NCBI GenBank assembly: GCA_027038775.1
Contig: JALWGP010000395.1
Coordinates: forward strand, 1 to 6,656
Direction of reading: 5' to 3'
Length of the DNA stretch: 6,656 bases
DNA from: Sedimenticola sp.
GTDB taxonomy: Bacteria > Pseudomonadota > Gammaproteobacteria > Chromatiales > Chromatiaceae
Below are positions 1-6,656 of the stretch, in pieces (the stretch's first letter is position 1; each line of letters opens with the position of its first letter). Made by a program: the position numbers and the translations under genes. Below the pieces are notes generated by a model. It was not told the origin of the DNA. It saw only the letters and a program-made list of their open reading frames with translations, and ran no database searches.

Positions 1-873
1 ATCCGCGCGGAAGGGAGCTACCCCAGCGCGGAGTTCGCCAACCTGGAGGCGGTCATCACCCGTTTCCTGGAGGAGAACGGCCAGGCGCCCGACGCCGTGG
101 CCCGGGTGGTGCTGGCGCTGGCGGGCCCGGTCTCCGGCGACTGCGTGCCGCTGACCAACCAGCCCTGGCTGGTCTGCCGCGGCTCCCTGCAGAAGCAGCT
201 GCCGGCGGCGCGCATCGAATTCATCAACGACTTCCAGGCCGCCGCCCTGGGCGTGCTGCAGACGTCCGCCGACAAGCTGCTGCCCCTCAACCCCGGCCGC
301 GAGGAGCCCGGCGCGCGCAAGCTGGTGCTGGGCGCCGGCACCGGCATGGGGGTGGCCTACCTGCACCCGGAGGGGGACGGCTACCGCCCCTGGCCCACGG
401 AAGCGGGCCACATGAGCTTCGCCCCCGCCGACCACCAGCAGTGGGAGCTGGCCAAGTACCTGCGCCACCGGTACGGCCGCGCCTCCTGGGAGCGGGTCCT
501 CTCCGGCCCGGGGCTGAGCGACCTGCACGCCTTCCTGGCGCCGGGGGAGGCCCCCATGGAGCCGGCCGGGATCATCGACGCCGCCGGCGCCGGCAGCTCC
601 GCCTCGGCCATGGAGGCGGTGGCCCTCTTCAGCCGCCTCTACGGCAGCTTCTGCGGCGACCTGGCGCTGGCCTGGCAGCCGGCGGGGGGCATCTACCTCA
701 CCGGAGGGGTGACCCTCCACCTGGGGGAACGGCTGGCCCGCCCCCCCTTTCTCGAGGCGTTCAGAGACAAGGGCCGCATGTCCTCCCTGGTGGCCGGATT
801 CCCCATCCAGATCGTCATGGAACCGCGCGCAGGACTCATGGGCGCGCTCCAACACGCACTACAGAGCAGGTGA
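1..873 (+). CDS. glk: Glucokinase, 5'-truncated by window edge
   Basis: ATP-dependent glucokinase of the bacterial Glk family (ROK/hexokinase-like fold), a cytosolic enzyme converting glucose to glucose-6-phosphate. The frame is open from base 1, so the gene starts upstream. The 290 residues seen match E. coli Glk (321 aa) from about its residue 29, so only the N-terminal GDxGGTN phosphate loop is missing. Visible landmarks, in window-fragment numbering, are LALAGPVSGD (~36-45), FINDF with the presumed catalytic base Asp77, the LGAGTGMGVA glycine-rich segment (~112-121), EAGH with its glucose-contacting Glu/His, the LSGPGL segment, and the late GGIYLTGG nucleotide-site loop. A GTG at 97 is an internal Val codon, not the start, because clear homology precedes it. 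The TGA stop lies inside the glgC Shine-Dalgarno sequence. In this operon the enzyme probably recovers free glucose released by the downstream MalQ and GH57 enzymes. The family call is firm; the physiological role is inferred from context. Confidence 0.95.
   Translation: MRAEGSYPSAEFANLEAVITRFLEENGQAPDAVARVVLALAGPVSGDCVPLTNQPWLVCRGSLQKQLPAARIEFINDFQAAALGVLQTSADKLLPLNPGREEPGARKLVLGAGTGMGVAYLHPEGDGYRPWPTEAGHMSFAPADHQQWELAKYLRHRYGRASWERVLSGPGLSDLHAFLAPGEAPMEPAGIIDAAGAGSSASAMEAVALFSRLYGSFCGDLALAWQPAGGIYLTGGVTLHLGERLARPPFLEAFRDKGRMSSLVAGFPIQIVMEPRAGLMGALQHALQSR
868..873 (+). promoter_or_regulatory. Ribosome binding site of glgC, embedded in glk stop
   Basis: AGGTGA is a six-base perfect match to part of the anti-Shine-Dalgarno complement and ends 5 nt before the ATG at 879. 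Its last three bases are the TGA stop of glk, so a ribosome terminating on glk covers the glgC initiation region. This supports ATG 879 as the start over in-frame codons further upstream. Confidence 0.7.
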
Positions 874-878
874 GAGAG

Positions 879-2192
879 ATGAGTGACTCGGATCGACACA
901 GGGAACAGGCGAAGCTCTACAAGTACTACACCGAGACCAAGATCGCCACCGAGGTGACCCGCCAGACGCTGGTGCTGGTGCTGGCGGGCGGCGAGGGATC
1001 GCGCCTGAAGGGACTCACCAAGTGGCGCGCCAAGCCGGCGGTGCCCTTCGGCGGCAAGTACCGCATCATCGACTTCGCCCTCTCCAACTGCATCAACTCG
1101 GGGCTGCGCCGCATCGGCGTACTCACCCAGTACAAGTCCCACTCCCTGATCCGCCACCTGCAGCGGGCCTGGGGCTTCCTGCGCGCCGAGATCGGCGAGT
1201 TCGTGGAGATCCTGCCCGCCCAGCAGCGCCTGGGCCAGCAGTGGTACCGGGGCACCGCCGACGCCCTCTACCAGAACATGGACATCATGCACCGCCACGC
1301 GCCGGAATACGTGATGGTCCTCGGGGGCGACCACATCTACACCATGGACTACTCCAAGATGCTCATGATGCACGTCAACTCGGGCGCCGACCTCACCATC
1401 GGCTGCATCGAGGTGCCGCGCGAGGAGGCGAAGGCTTTCGGCGTCATGTCGGTGGACACCGACATGCGCATCACCCGCTTCACCGAGAAGCCGGAAGACC
1501 CCGAGACCATCCCGGGCCGCCCCGACCTTTCGCTCGCCTCCATGGGCATCTACGTCTTCTCCACCAGCTTCCTCTACAGCGCCCTCATCGCCGACGCCGA
1601 GGATCCCGACTCCTCCCACGATTTCGGCAAGGACATCATCCCCAAGGCGATCCACACCGCCAACGCCATCGCCTATCCCTTCCGCAACGAGGACGGCACC
1701 CAGGCCTACTGGCGCGACGTGGGCACCCTCGACTCCTACTGGAAGGCCAACATGGAGCTGTGCGCGGTGGAGCCGGAGCTGAACCTCTACGACCGCAACT
1801 GGCCCATCTGGACCTACCAGACCCAGCATCCGCCGGCCAAGTTCGTCTTCGACGACGAGGGGCGCCGCGGCGAGGCCATCGACTCCCTGGTCTCCGGCGG
1901 CTGCATCCTCTCGGGGGCGCGGGTGAAACGCTCGGTGATCTTCTTCGCCACCCAGATCGAGAGCTACTCCACCATCAAGGACAGCGTGATCCTGCCCAAG
2001 GTGACCATCGGCCGCAACTGCCGCATCCGCAACGCCATCGTCGACAAGGGCACCTTCATCGCCGACGGCACCGTGATCGGCGAGGATCCCGAGGAGGATG
2101 CCCGCAGGTTCCACGTCACCCCCGAGGGGATCGTGCTGGTGACACCCGAGATGCTGGGCCAGAACCTCTTTCTCGCCAACGTGCCCAAATGA
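879..2192 (+). CDS. glgC: Glucose-1-phosphate adenylyltransferase (ADP-glucose pyrophosphorylase)
   Basis: Makes ADP-glucose and pyrophosphate from ATP and glucose-1-phosphate, the committed and normally allosterically controlled step of bacterial glycogen synthesis; cytosolic and usually a homotetramer. The product is 437 aa (E. coli GlgC is 431). An N-terminal nucleotidyltransferase domain carries LAGGEGSRLK (35-44) and RAKPAV (50-55). By alignment with E. coli, Tyr123 (in WYRGTAD) matches Tyr114, Asp151 (GGDHIY) matches Asp142, Lys204 (TEKP) matches the glucose-1-phosphate-binding Lys195, and Ser221 (ASMG) matches Ser212. The SHDFGKD and YWRDVGT motifs are present. The C-terminal third is the left-handed beta-helix region with hexapeptide-like repeats, ending in the conserved EEDARRF and GIVLVT segments. 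The ATG at 879 has a good ribosome binding site 5 nt upstream and follows the glk stop by 5 bp; the reading frame also runs open far upstream, but that part overlaps glk and has no homology. Residues corresponding to E. coli effector-site Lys39 and His46 are Trp49 and Pro56, so the effector response may differ. Confidence 0.97.
   Translation: MSDSDRHREQAKLYKYYTETKIATEVTRQTLVLVLAGGEGSRLKGLTKWRAKPAVPFGGKYRIIDFALSNCINSGLRRIGVLTQYKSHSLIRHLQRAWGFLRAEIGEFVEILPAQQRLGQQWYRGTADALYQNMDIMHRHAPEYVMVLGGDHIYTMDYSKMLMMHVNSGADLTIGCIEVPREEAKAFGVMSVDTDMRITRFTEKPEDPETIPGRPDLSLASMGIYVFSTSFLYSALIADAEDPDSSHDFGKDIIPKAIHTANAIAYPFRNEDGTQAYWRDVGTLDSYWKANMELCAVEPELNLYDRNWPIWTYQTQHPPAKFVFDDEGRRGEAIDSLVSGGCILSGARVKRSVIFFATQIESYSTIKDSVILPKVTIGRNCRIRNAIVDKGTFIADGTVIGEDPEEDARRFHVTPEGIVLVTPEMLGQNLFLANVPK
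2189..2192 (+). promoter_or_regulatory. ATGA stop/start overlap coupling glgC to the GH57 gene
   Basis: The ATG of the GH57 gene (2189-2191) overlaps the TGA of glgC (2190-2192). The ~25 bases upstream contain no recognisable Shine-Dalgarno motif, so initiation most likely depends on ribosomes that have just finished glgC (termination-reinitiation). This mechanism is inferred from the sequence layout. Confidence 0.65.
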
Positions 2193-3892
2193 GCGGAAGA
2201 CTCAACTTCGTCCTCTGCTGGCACATGCACCAGCCCTACTACCGGGAGGGGCTGGACGGACCCTACCGGCTGCCCTGGGTCTACCTGCACGCGCTCAAGG
2301 ACTACGACGACATGGCGGCGCATCTCGAGCGCAACCCGCAGATGCGGGTGGTGGTGAACTTCGCACCGGTGCTGCTGGAGCAACTCGACGACTATGCACA
2401 CCAGCTGCGGGAGTTCCTGGACCACGGCACTCCCATGCAGGACCCCCTGCTCAACCTGCTGGCCGGCGTGGAACCGGTTCCCGCCGATCCCGAAGGCCGC
2501 CGGGCGCTGATCACCGCCTGCAGCCGCGCCCATGCACCGCGCATGATCGAACCCTATCCCCTCTTCCACGCCCTGCTCCACCGCTTCCACCCCGCCGAGG
2601 GGCGCCCCGGCGAGGAGCTGCTGCTGGAGTACCTGGAGGAGCAGTACTTCATCGACCTGCTCACCTGGTACCACCTGGCCTGGACCAGCCACAATCTCAA
2701 GCAGCATCCGCTGGTGAAGCGGCTGATGAAGAAGGGACGCCGATTCACCCGGGAGGACCGCCGGGCGCTGCTGGAGCAGTTCCAGGCCACCATCGGCAGC
2801 ATCATCCCGCGCTACCGGGCGCTGGCCGAACGGGGGCAGGTGGAGCTCTCCATGACCCCCTGGGGCCACCCCATCGTCCCCCTGCTCAACGATTTCGCCA
2901 ACATGAGGGAGGCGCAACCCGACGCGCCCATGCCCGAGCACGAGCGCTATCCCGGTGGCGTGGAACGCTCGCGCTGGCACCTGCGGGAGGGGCTGAGGGT
3001 CTTCGAACAGCATTTCGGCTTCCTGCCCAGGGGCGTCTGGTTGTCGGAGGGCGGCGTCAGCGACGACGCCCTGGCGCTGCTGGACGAGCTGGGCATCCTC
3101 TGGACTGCCTCGGGCGAGTCAGTGTGGCACCACAGCTGCCTCACCTCCCAGTGCGATCCCGACGAAATGGCCTGCCGCCGGGCCCTTTTCATCCCCTACC
3201 GCCTGGGAGCGGAGAGCACCCGCATCCACTTCCGCGACGACGGCCTCTCCGACCTCATCGGCTTCGAGTACAGCAAGTGGCACGCCGACGACGCGGTGGC
3301 CGACTTCGTGGGCCACCTCGAGCGCATCGCCGCCTCCCTCGGCGAGGAGAGGGGGCAGTACGCGGTGGCCGTGATCCTGGACGGGGAGAACGCCTGGGAG
3401 TACTACCCGGACAACGGCCACTTCTTCCTCGAGGCCCTCTACCGGCGGCTGGCGGAACATCCGCAGATCCGGCCCACCACCTTCGCCGAGCTGGAGGGCG
3501 GCGTGCGGGAGGAACGGCTGCAGCACCTGGTGGCGGGCAGCTGGGTCTACGGCAGCTTCTCCACCTGGATCGGCTCGCCGGACAAGAATCGGGCCTGGGA
3601 CCTGCTGGTGGAGGCCAAGCGCTGCTTCGACGAGCACATCGGGAACCTGGATGCCGGGGCCGCAGCAGAGGCCACCCGCATGCTGGCGGTGTGCGAGGGC
3701 TCCGACTGGTTCTGGTGGTTCGGCGACTACAATCCCGCGCAGAGCGTGAGCGACTTCGATCGTCTCTACCGGCTGCAGCTGCGCAGGCTCTACCGCATGC
3801 TGGGGGTCAACCCGCCCCCGGCCCTGGACACGCCCATCTCCCATGGCGGCGGCGGCGCCGAGAACGCAGGCACCATGCGGCGCAACCAGTAA
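2189..3892 (+). CDS. GH57 family glycoside hydrolase (alpha-amylase / amylopullulanase type)
   Basis: A 567-aa retaining alpha-glucan-active enzyme of glycoside hydrolase family 57 (PF03065). No signal peptide or membrane segment is visible, so it is probably cytosolic and acts on glycogen or maltodextrins. The conserved GH57 regions are visible: region 1 HMHQPY (12-17); region 2 WGHPIVPLL with His227; region 3 GVWLSEGG with Glu287 as candidate nucleophile; region 4 FRDDGLSDLIGF with Asp350 as candidate acid/base; region 5 DGENAWEYY (398-406). A helical C-terminal part carries TWIGSPDKNRAWD (459-471) and the SDWFWWFGD signature (505-513). The protein ends in a short glycine-rich, probably disordered tail. 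Both catalytic residues are present, so it is not one of the inactivated GH57 'amylase-like' homologues. Region 3 resembles amylopullulanase and amylase members more than the GH57 branching enzymes. Specificity (hydrolysis, debranching or transfer) cannot be read from sequence. The start is fixed by the ATGA overlap with glgC and by the conserved N-terminus immediately after it. Confidence 0.92.
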   Translation: MSGRLNFVLCWHMHQPYYREGLDGPYRLPWVYLHALKDYDDMAAHLERNPQMRVVVNFAPVLLEQLDDYAHQLREFLDHGTPMQDPLLNLLAGVEPVPADPEGRRALITACSRAHAPRMIEPYPLFHALLHRFHPAEGRPGEELLLEYLEEQYFIDLLTWYHLAWTSHNLKQHPLVKRLMKKGRRFTREDRRALLEQFQATIGSIIPRYRALAERGQVELSMTPWGHPIVPLLNDFANMREAQPDAPMPEHERYPGGVERSRWHLREGLRVFEQHFGFLPRGVWLSEGGVSDDALALLDELGILWTASGESVWHHSCLTSQCDPDEMACRRALFIPYRLGAESTRIHFRDDGLSDLIGFEYSKWHADDAVADFVGHLERIAASLGEERGQYAVAVILDGENAWEYYPDNGHFFLEALYRRLAEHPQIRPTTFAELEGGVREERLQHLVAGSWVYGSFSTWIGSPDKNRAWDLLVEAKRCFDEHIGNLDAGAAAEATRMLAVCEGSDWFWWFGDYNPAQSVSDFDRLYRLQLRRLYRMLGVNPPPALDTPISHGGGGAENAGTMRRNQ

Positions 3893-3895
3893 GGA
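3890..3895 (+). promoter_or_regulatory. Ribosome binding site of malQ, embedded in GH57 stop
   Basis: TAAGGA matches the anti-Shine-Dalgarno complement over six bases, and its TAA is the stop codon of the GH57 gene. It ends 10 nt before the ATG at 3906, which is slightly long but workable spacing. It supports 3906 as the malQ start. Confidence 0.65.
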
Positions 3896-3905
3896 AGCTT
3901 GAGAC

Positions 3906-5267
3906 ATGCCCTACGATTTCAACCAGCGGCGCGCCGGCGTGCTCCTGCACCCCACCTCCCTTCCCTCGGGCACCCTGTACGACGGTGCCCTCTGGCTCGA
4001 CTTCCTCGAGGCGAGCGGGCTGAGCGTCTGGCAGGTGCTGCCCCTGGGCGTGCCCCAGGACGACCTCTCCCCTTATCAGTGCCTCTCCGCCTTCGCCGTC
4101 AACCCGGCGCTGCTGCACCGGCCCGAGCCGCTGGAAGCCGGTTCCGGGCCCTTCCAGGCCTGGTGCCACGAACAGGCCTGGTGGCTGGAGGACTACGCCC
4201 TCTTCCGCTGCATCAAGGCGCGGGAGGGCGGCCGCGCCTGGTTCCAGTGGCCGGGGGAACTCAAGTGGCGCCACGCCGACGCCCTGCAGCAGGTGGCGCG
4301 GGAGGAGGCCGGCACCCTGGCGGCCCTCAAGTGGGAACAGTACCAGCTCTGGCGGCAGTGGCAGCGCATCCGTGACGAGGCGCATCGCCGCAACATCCGT
4401 CTCTTCGGCGACATGCCCCTCTTCGTGGCCCACGACAGCGCCGACGTCTGGGCCTGTCCGAAGCGCTTCCTGCTGGACGAGGAAGGACAACCCACCTGGG
4501 TGGCCGGGGTGCCGCCCGACTACTTCTCCGAAACGGGCCAGCGCTGGGGCAATCCCCACTACGACTGGGACTACCACCAGCGGGAGGGCTTCTGCTGGTG
4601 GCTCGACCGTATGCGCCACCACTTCGAGTGGTTCGACCTGGTGCGCATCGACCACTTCCGCGGCTTGCAGGCGGTGTGGATGATCGACGCGGGAGCGGAG
4701 ACCGCCGAGGAGGGCCACTGGCAGGAGGTGCCGGGCGATGCCCTGCTGGCGCGCCTGCGCGACGAACTGGGCAGCCTGCCCCTGGTGGCCGAGGACCTGG
4801 GCACCATCACCCCCGAGGTGCGGGCGCTGAAGGAGAAGTACGGCCTGCCGGGCATGGCCATCCTCCAGTTCGCCTTCGACCACTTCGAGGACAACCCCAA
4901 CAAGCCGCACAACATCGGCCCCCGCACCGTGGTCTACACCGGAACCCACGACAACGACACCACCCGCGGCTGGTTCGACGCCCTGCCCCCGGCGATGCAG
5001 GCCCACGTGCGCGCCATGCTGGGCATCGGGGAGGAAGAGGACGTGGTGGAGGCAATGATCCGCACCGCCTTCCACACCCAGGCCAACCTGGCCGTGATCC
5101 CGCTGCAGGACTTTCTGGGACTGGGCAGCGAAGCGCGCATGAACGTGCCGGGCACGGTGGAGGGAAACTGGCGCTGGCGCTTCCGCTGGGAGCAGCTCGC
5201 CCCACCGGGCCTCACCGAACACATCCGCGACCTGGTCGTCGATAGCAACCGGGCAGTACCGTCATGA
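3906..5267 (+). CDS. malQ: 4-alpha-glucanotransferase (amylomaltase, GH77), compact form
   Basis: Transfers alpha-1,4-glucan segments between maltodextrins (disproportionation) and can release glucose; cytosolic, with a GH77 (beta/alpha)8 barrel. The product is 453 aa, against about 485-500 aa for compact bacterial amylomaltases and 694 for E. coli MalQ. Family landmarks: [10 protein letters not shown] (11-20), WQVLPLG (42-48), SPYQ..SAFA (55-64), WWLEDYALF (92-100), [34 protein letters not shown] (the active-site 250s loop), RIDHFRG with nucleophile Asp249, [11 protein letters not shown] with acid/base Glu296, TGTHDNDTT with Asp349, and [15 protein letters not shown] near the C-terminus. The catalytic triad spacing (47 and 53 residues) is close to that of Thermus aquaticus amylomaltase (Asp293, Glu340, Asp395), so the shortening lies before it: about 40 residues are absent between Pro67 and Trp92. 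The GYGDSPY motif of the family reads QDDLSPY here, with Asp52 where Thermus has Tyr54. The function call is secure; product-size preference may differ. It starts 13 bp after the GH57 stop. Confidence 0.95.
   Translation: MPYDFNQRRAGVLLHPTSLPSGTLYDGALWLDFLEASGLSVWQVLPLGVPQDDLSPYQCLSAFAVNPALLHRPEPLEAGSGPFQAWCHEQAWWLEDYALFRCIKAREGGRAWFQWPGELKWRHADALQQVAREEAGTLAALKWEQYQLWRQWQRIRDEAHRRNIRLFGDMPLFVAHDSADVWACPKRFLLDEEGQPTWVAGVPPDYFSETGQRWGNPHYDWDYHQREGFCWWLDRMRHHFEWFDLVRIDHFRGLQAVWMIDAGAETAEEGHWQEVPGDALLARLRDELGSLPLVAEDLGTITPEVRALKEKYGLPGMAILQFAFDHFEDNPNKPHNIGPRTVVYTGTHDNDTTRGWFDALPPAMQAHVRAMLGIGEEEDVVEAMIRTAFHTQANLAVIPLQDFLGLGSEARMNVPGTVEGNWRWRFRWEQLAPPGLTEHIRDLVVDSNRAVPS
5264..5267 (+). promoter_or_regulatory. 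ATGA stop/start overlap coupling malQ to glgB
   Basis: The glgB ATG (5264-5266) overlaps the malQ TGA (5265-5267). The upstream bases hold no clear Shine-Dalgarno sequence, so translation of glgB is probably coupled to that of malQ by reinitiation. This repeats the arrangement at the glgC/GH57 junction. Confidence 0.65.
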
Positions 5268-6656
5268 ATCCACTGGAAAGACTCCAGCAGGGCCGTCACC
5301 ACGACCCCTTCGACTACCTGGGACGCCACCCCTACCACGACGGCTGGATCATCCGCGCCTTCCTGCCCCACGCCGAGCAGGTGGAGCTGGAGGGCGCCGG
5401 CCCCATGCACCGGGTGGAGGGGAGCGATCTCTTCGTGCGCCGCCTCACCGAGGAGGAACACTCCCGGCTGCCACGCCACTACCGCCTGCGCTGGCAGGAG
5501 AAGCACGACGGCAGCTGGCACGGCGCCGTCTCCCCCTACAGCTTCGATCCACAGCTCAGCGACTGGGACCTGCACCTCTTCAACGAGGGGCGCCACCACC
5601 ACGCCTGGCGCTTCCTCGGCTCCCACCTGAAGACCGTGGACGGCGTCGAGGGCTGCCTCTTCGCCGTCTGGGCACCCGGTGTGCAGCGCGTCAGCGTGGT
5701 GGGCGACTTCAACGGCTGGAACGGCCTGCGCCACCCCATGCGCAACCGGGGCCACTCGGGCGTGTGGGAGCTCTTCATCCCCGGCCTGCAGCCGGGCGAC
5801 GCCTACAAGTACGAGATCCTCGGCCGCCACGGCCAGCTGCTGATCAAGGCCGATCCCTATTCCCAGCGCATGGCCATGCGCCCCGACACCACCTCCCTCC
5901 TGGTGGAGGAGAACACCTACGAGTGGCAGGACCAGGCCTGGATCGCCCGGCGCCGGCAGTGGGACTGGCAGCACGAACCCCTCTCCATCTACGAGGTACA
6001 CCTGGGTTCCTGGAAACGCCATCCCGACGGCCGCTTCTACAGCTACCGGGAGCTGGCCGACGAGCTGCTGCCCGAGGTGAAGTCGCTGGGCTACACCCAC
6101 ATCGAGCTGCTGCCGGTGATGGAACACCCGCTGGACGAGTCCTGGGGCTATCAGGTATCGGGCTACTACGCCCCCACCGCCCGCTTCGGCACACCCGACG
6201 ACTTCCGCCACTTCGTGGACCGCGCCCACCGGCTCGGGCTGGGTGTCTTCCTCGACTGGGTGCCGGCCCACTTCCCCCGCGACGAGTTCGCCCTGGCCCG
6301 CTTCACCGGCGAGCCCCTCTACGAGCATCCCGACCCCAGGCGCGGCGAGCACAGGGACTGGGGCACCCTCATCTTCGACTACGGCCGCAACGAGGTGCGC
6401 AACTTCCTCGTCGCCAACGCCCTCTACTGGATCGAGGAGTTCCACATCGACGGCCTGCGGGTGGACGCCGTGGCCTCCATGCTCTACCTCGACTATTCGC
6501 GACGCGAGGGGGAGTGGGTGCCCAACCAGTACGGCGGCCGCGAGAACCTGGAGGCCATCAGCTTCCTGCGCGAACTCAACGAGGTGGTCCACGCCCGCTT
6601 CCCCGGCGCGGTGACCATCGCCGAGGAGTCCACCGCCTGGCCCATGGTCTCGCGCC
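5264..6656 (+). CDS. glgB: 1,4-alpha-glucan branching enzyme (GH13), 3'-truncated by window edge
   Basis: Cuts alpha-1,4 chains and reattaches them through alpha-1,6 links, creating glycogen branch points; cytosolic. The first 464 residues are visible out of an expected ~725-730. The N-terminus (about 1-110) includes the [11 protein letters not shown] segment typical of the extra N1 beta-sandwich module of long, E. coli-type GlgB. A CBM48 module follows with FAVWAP (133-138) and VGDFNGWN (146-153). The GH13 barrel begins near IYEVHLGSW and contains [12 protein letters not shown], region I DWVPAHF (Asp331, His336), and region [13 protein letters not shown] with nucleophile Asp401. Region III TIAEEST provides acid/base Glu454. 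These equal E. coli Asp335, His340, Asp405 and Glu458 with a constant offset of four, so no large insertion or deletion is present. The third carboxylate (E. coli Asp526) lies beyond the window. The ATG at 5264 overlaps the malQ stop and is the only start that fits the conserved N-terminus. Confidence 0.96.
   Translation, partial: MNPLERLQQGRHHDPFDYLGRHPYHDGWIIRAFLPHAEQVELEGAGPMHRVEGSDLFVRRLTEEEHSRLPRHYRLRWQEKHDGSWHGAVSPYSFDPQLSDWDLHLFNEGRHHHAWRFLGSHLKTVDGVEGCLFAVWAPGVQRVSVVGDFNGWNGLRHPMRNRGHSGVWELFIPGLQPGDAYKYEILGRHGQLLIKADPYSQRMAMRPDTTSLLVEENTYEWQDQAWIARRRQWDWQHEPLSIYEVHLGSWKRHPDGRFYSYRELADELLPEVKSLGYTHIELLPVMEHPLDESWGYQVSGYYAPTARFGTPDDFRHFVDRAHRLGLGVFLDWVPAHFPRDEFALARFTGEPLYEHPDPRRGEHRDWGTLIFDYGRNEVRNFLVANALYWIEEFHIDGLRVDAVASMLYLDYSRREGEWVPNQYGGRENLEAISFLRELNEVVHARFPGAVTIAEESTAWPMVSR

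Noticed and set aside
97..99. GTG as a possible glucokinase start
   Set aside because: Glk-like sequence (residues matching the YPSLEAVI region of E. coli Glk) continues upstream to base 1, so the gene is cut by the window edge.
441..878. Upstream in-frame extension of glgC into glk
   Set aside because: The extension is Pro/Arg/Gly-rich out-of-frame glk sequence. GlgC homology begins just after the ATG at 879, which has a well-placed Shine-Dalgarno sequence.
693..2114. Long open frame on the minus strand (473 codons) opposite glk and glgC
   Set aside because: Its composition is dominated by Val, Gly, Ala, His and Asp, as expected for the complement of GC3-rich coding DNA. It shows no family motif and lies wholly opposite two confidently identified genes.
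1022..2188. Upstream in-frame extension of the GH57 gene through glgC
   Set aside because: It is an out-of-frame reading of glgC, rich in Arg, His and Pro. The GH57 N-terminus (LNFVLCWHMHQP) begins right at the ATG at 2189.
1964..3013. Minus-strand open frame (349 codons) across the glgC/GH57 junction
   Set aside because: Gln- and Val-rich shadow translation with no family signature; both sense genes are certain.
3845..3859. Short GGC repeat near the end of the GH57 gene
   Set aside because: It encodes four glycines in a flexible C-terminal tail. It is too short to be a repeat element, and there is no T-run that would make it a terminator.
3807..5222. Long open frame on the minus strand (471 codons) opposite malQ
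   Set aside because: Same low-information antisense composition with no recognisable domain; it mirrors a strongly conserved GH77 gene.
4934..6592. Longest minus-strand open frame (552 codons) opposite malQ and glgB
   Set aside because: A product of high GC and biased codon use in the sense genes. The translation is Val/Gly/Glu/His-rich with no motif, and it crosses the malQ/glgB junction without regard to it.

Overview
The window is one strand-consistent block of glycogen / alpha-glucan metabolism genes, all on the + strand and almost without spacers. It is very GC-rich (I estimate upper 60s percent), with a strong preference for G or C at third codon positions. The GlgC, MalQ and GlgB sequences look proteobacterial. 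Together with the GC content they suggest a high-GC gammaproteobacterium, perhaps from the Chromatiales / Ectothiorhodospiraceae-like sulfur or phototrophic lineages. That placement is inferred from protein character only; no marker gene is present.

Layout: 1-873, the 3' nine-tenths of a glucokinase gene (glk; its first ~28 codons lie upstream of the window). 879-2192, glgC, ADP-glucose pyrophosphorylase, complete. 2189-3892, a 567-residue GH57 glycoside hydrolase, complete. 3906-5267, malQ, a compact GH77 4-alpha-glucanotransferase, complete. 5264-6656, the first 464 codons of glgB, the GH13 glycogen branching enzyme, which runs off the right edge. The junctions are +5, -4, +13 and -4 bp. 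There is no non-coding stretch longer than 13 bp, and no tRNA, rRNA, CRISPR array, insertion sequence, repeat array or terminator hairpin was seen. The operon promoter must lie left of the window.

How the genes fit together: GlgC makes ADP-glucose for a glycogen synthase (not in this window). GlgB introduces alpha-1,6 branches. MalQ and the GH57 enzyme reshape or trim linear alpha-glucan chains. Glk phosphorylates the free glucose that MalQ and hydrolase activity release and returns it as glucose-6-phosphate. The set therefore mixes synthesis, remodelling and salvage under apparently common, translationally coupled expression.

This is mostly a recognisable operon, not a new system. The parts most worth a second look are a shortened MalQ that lacks about 40 residues near its N-terminal third and has lost the usual GYGD motif; the GH57 enzyme of unproven specificity in the centre of the operon; and a GlgC whose allosteric-site residues differ from those of the E. 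coli enzyme.
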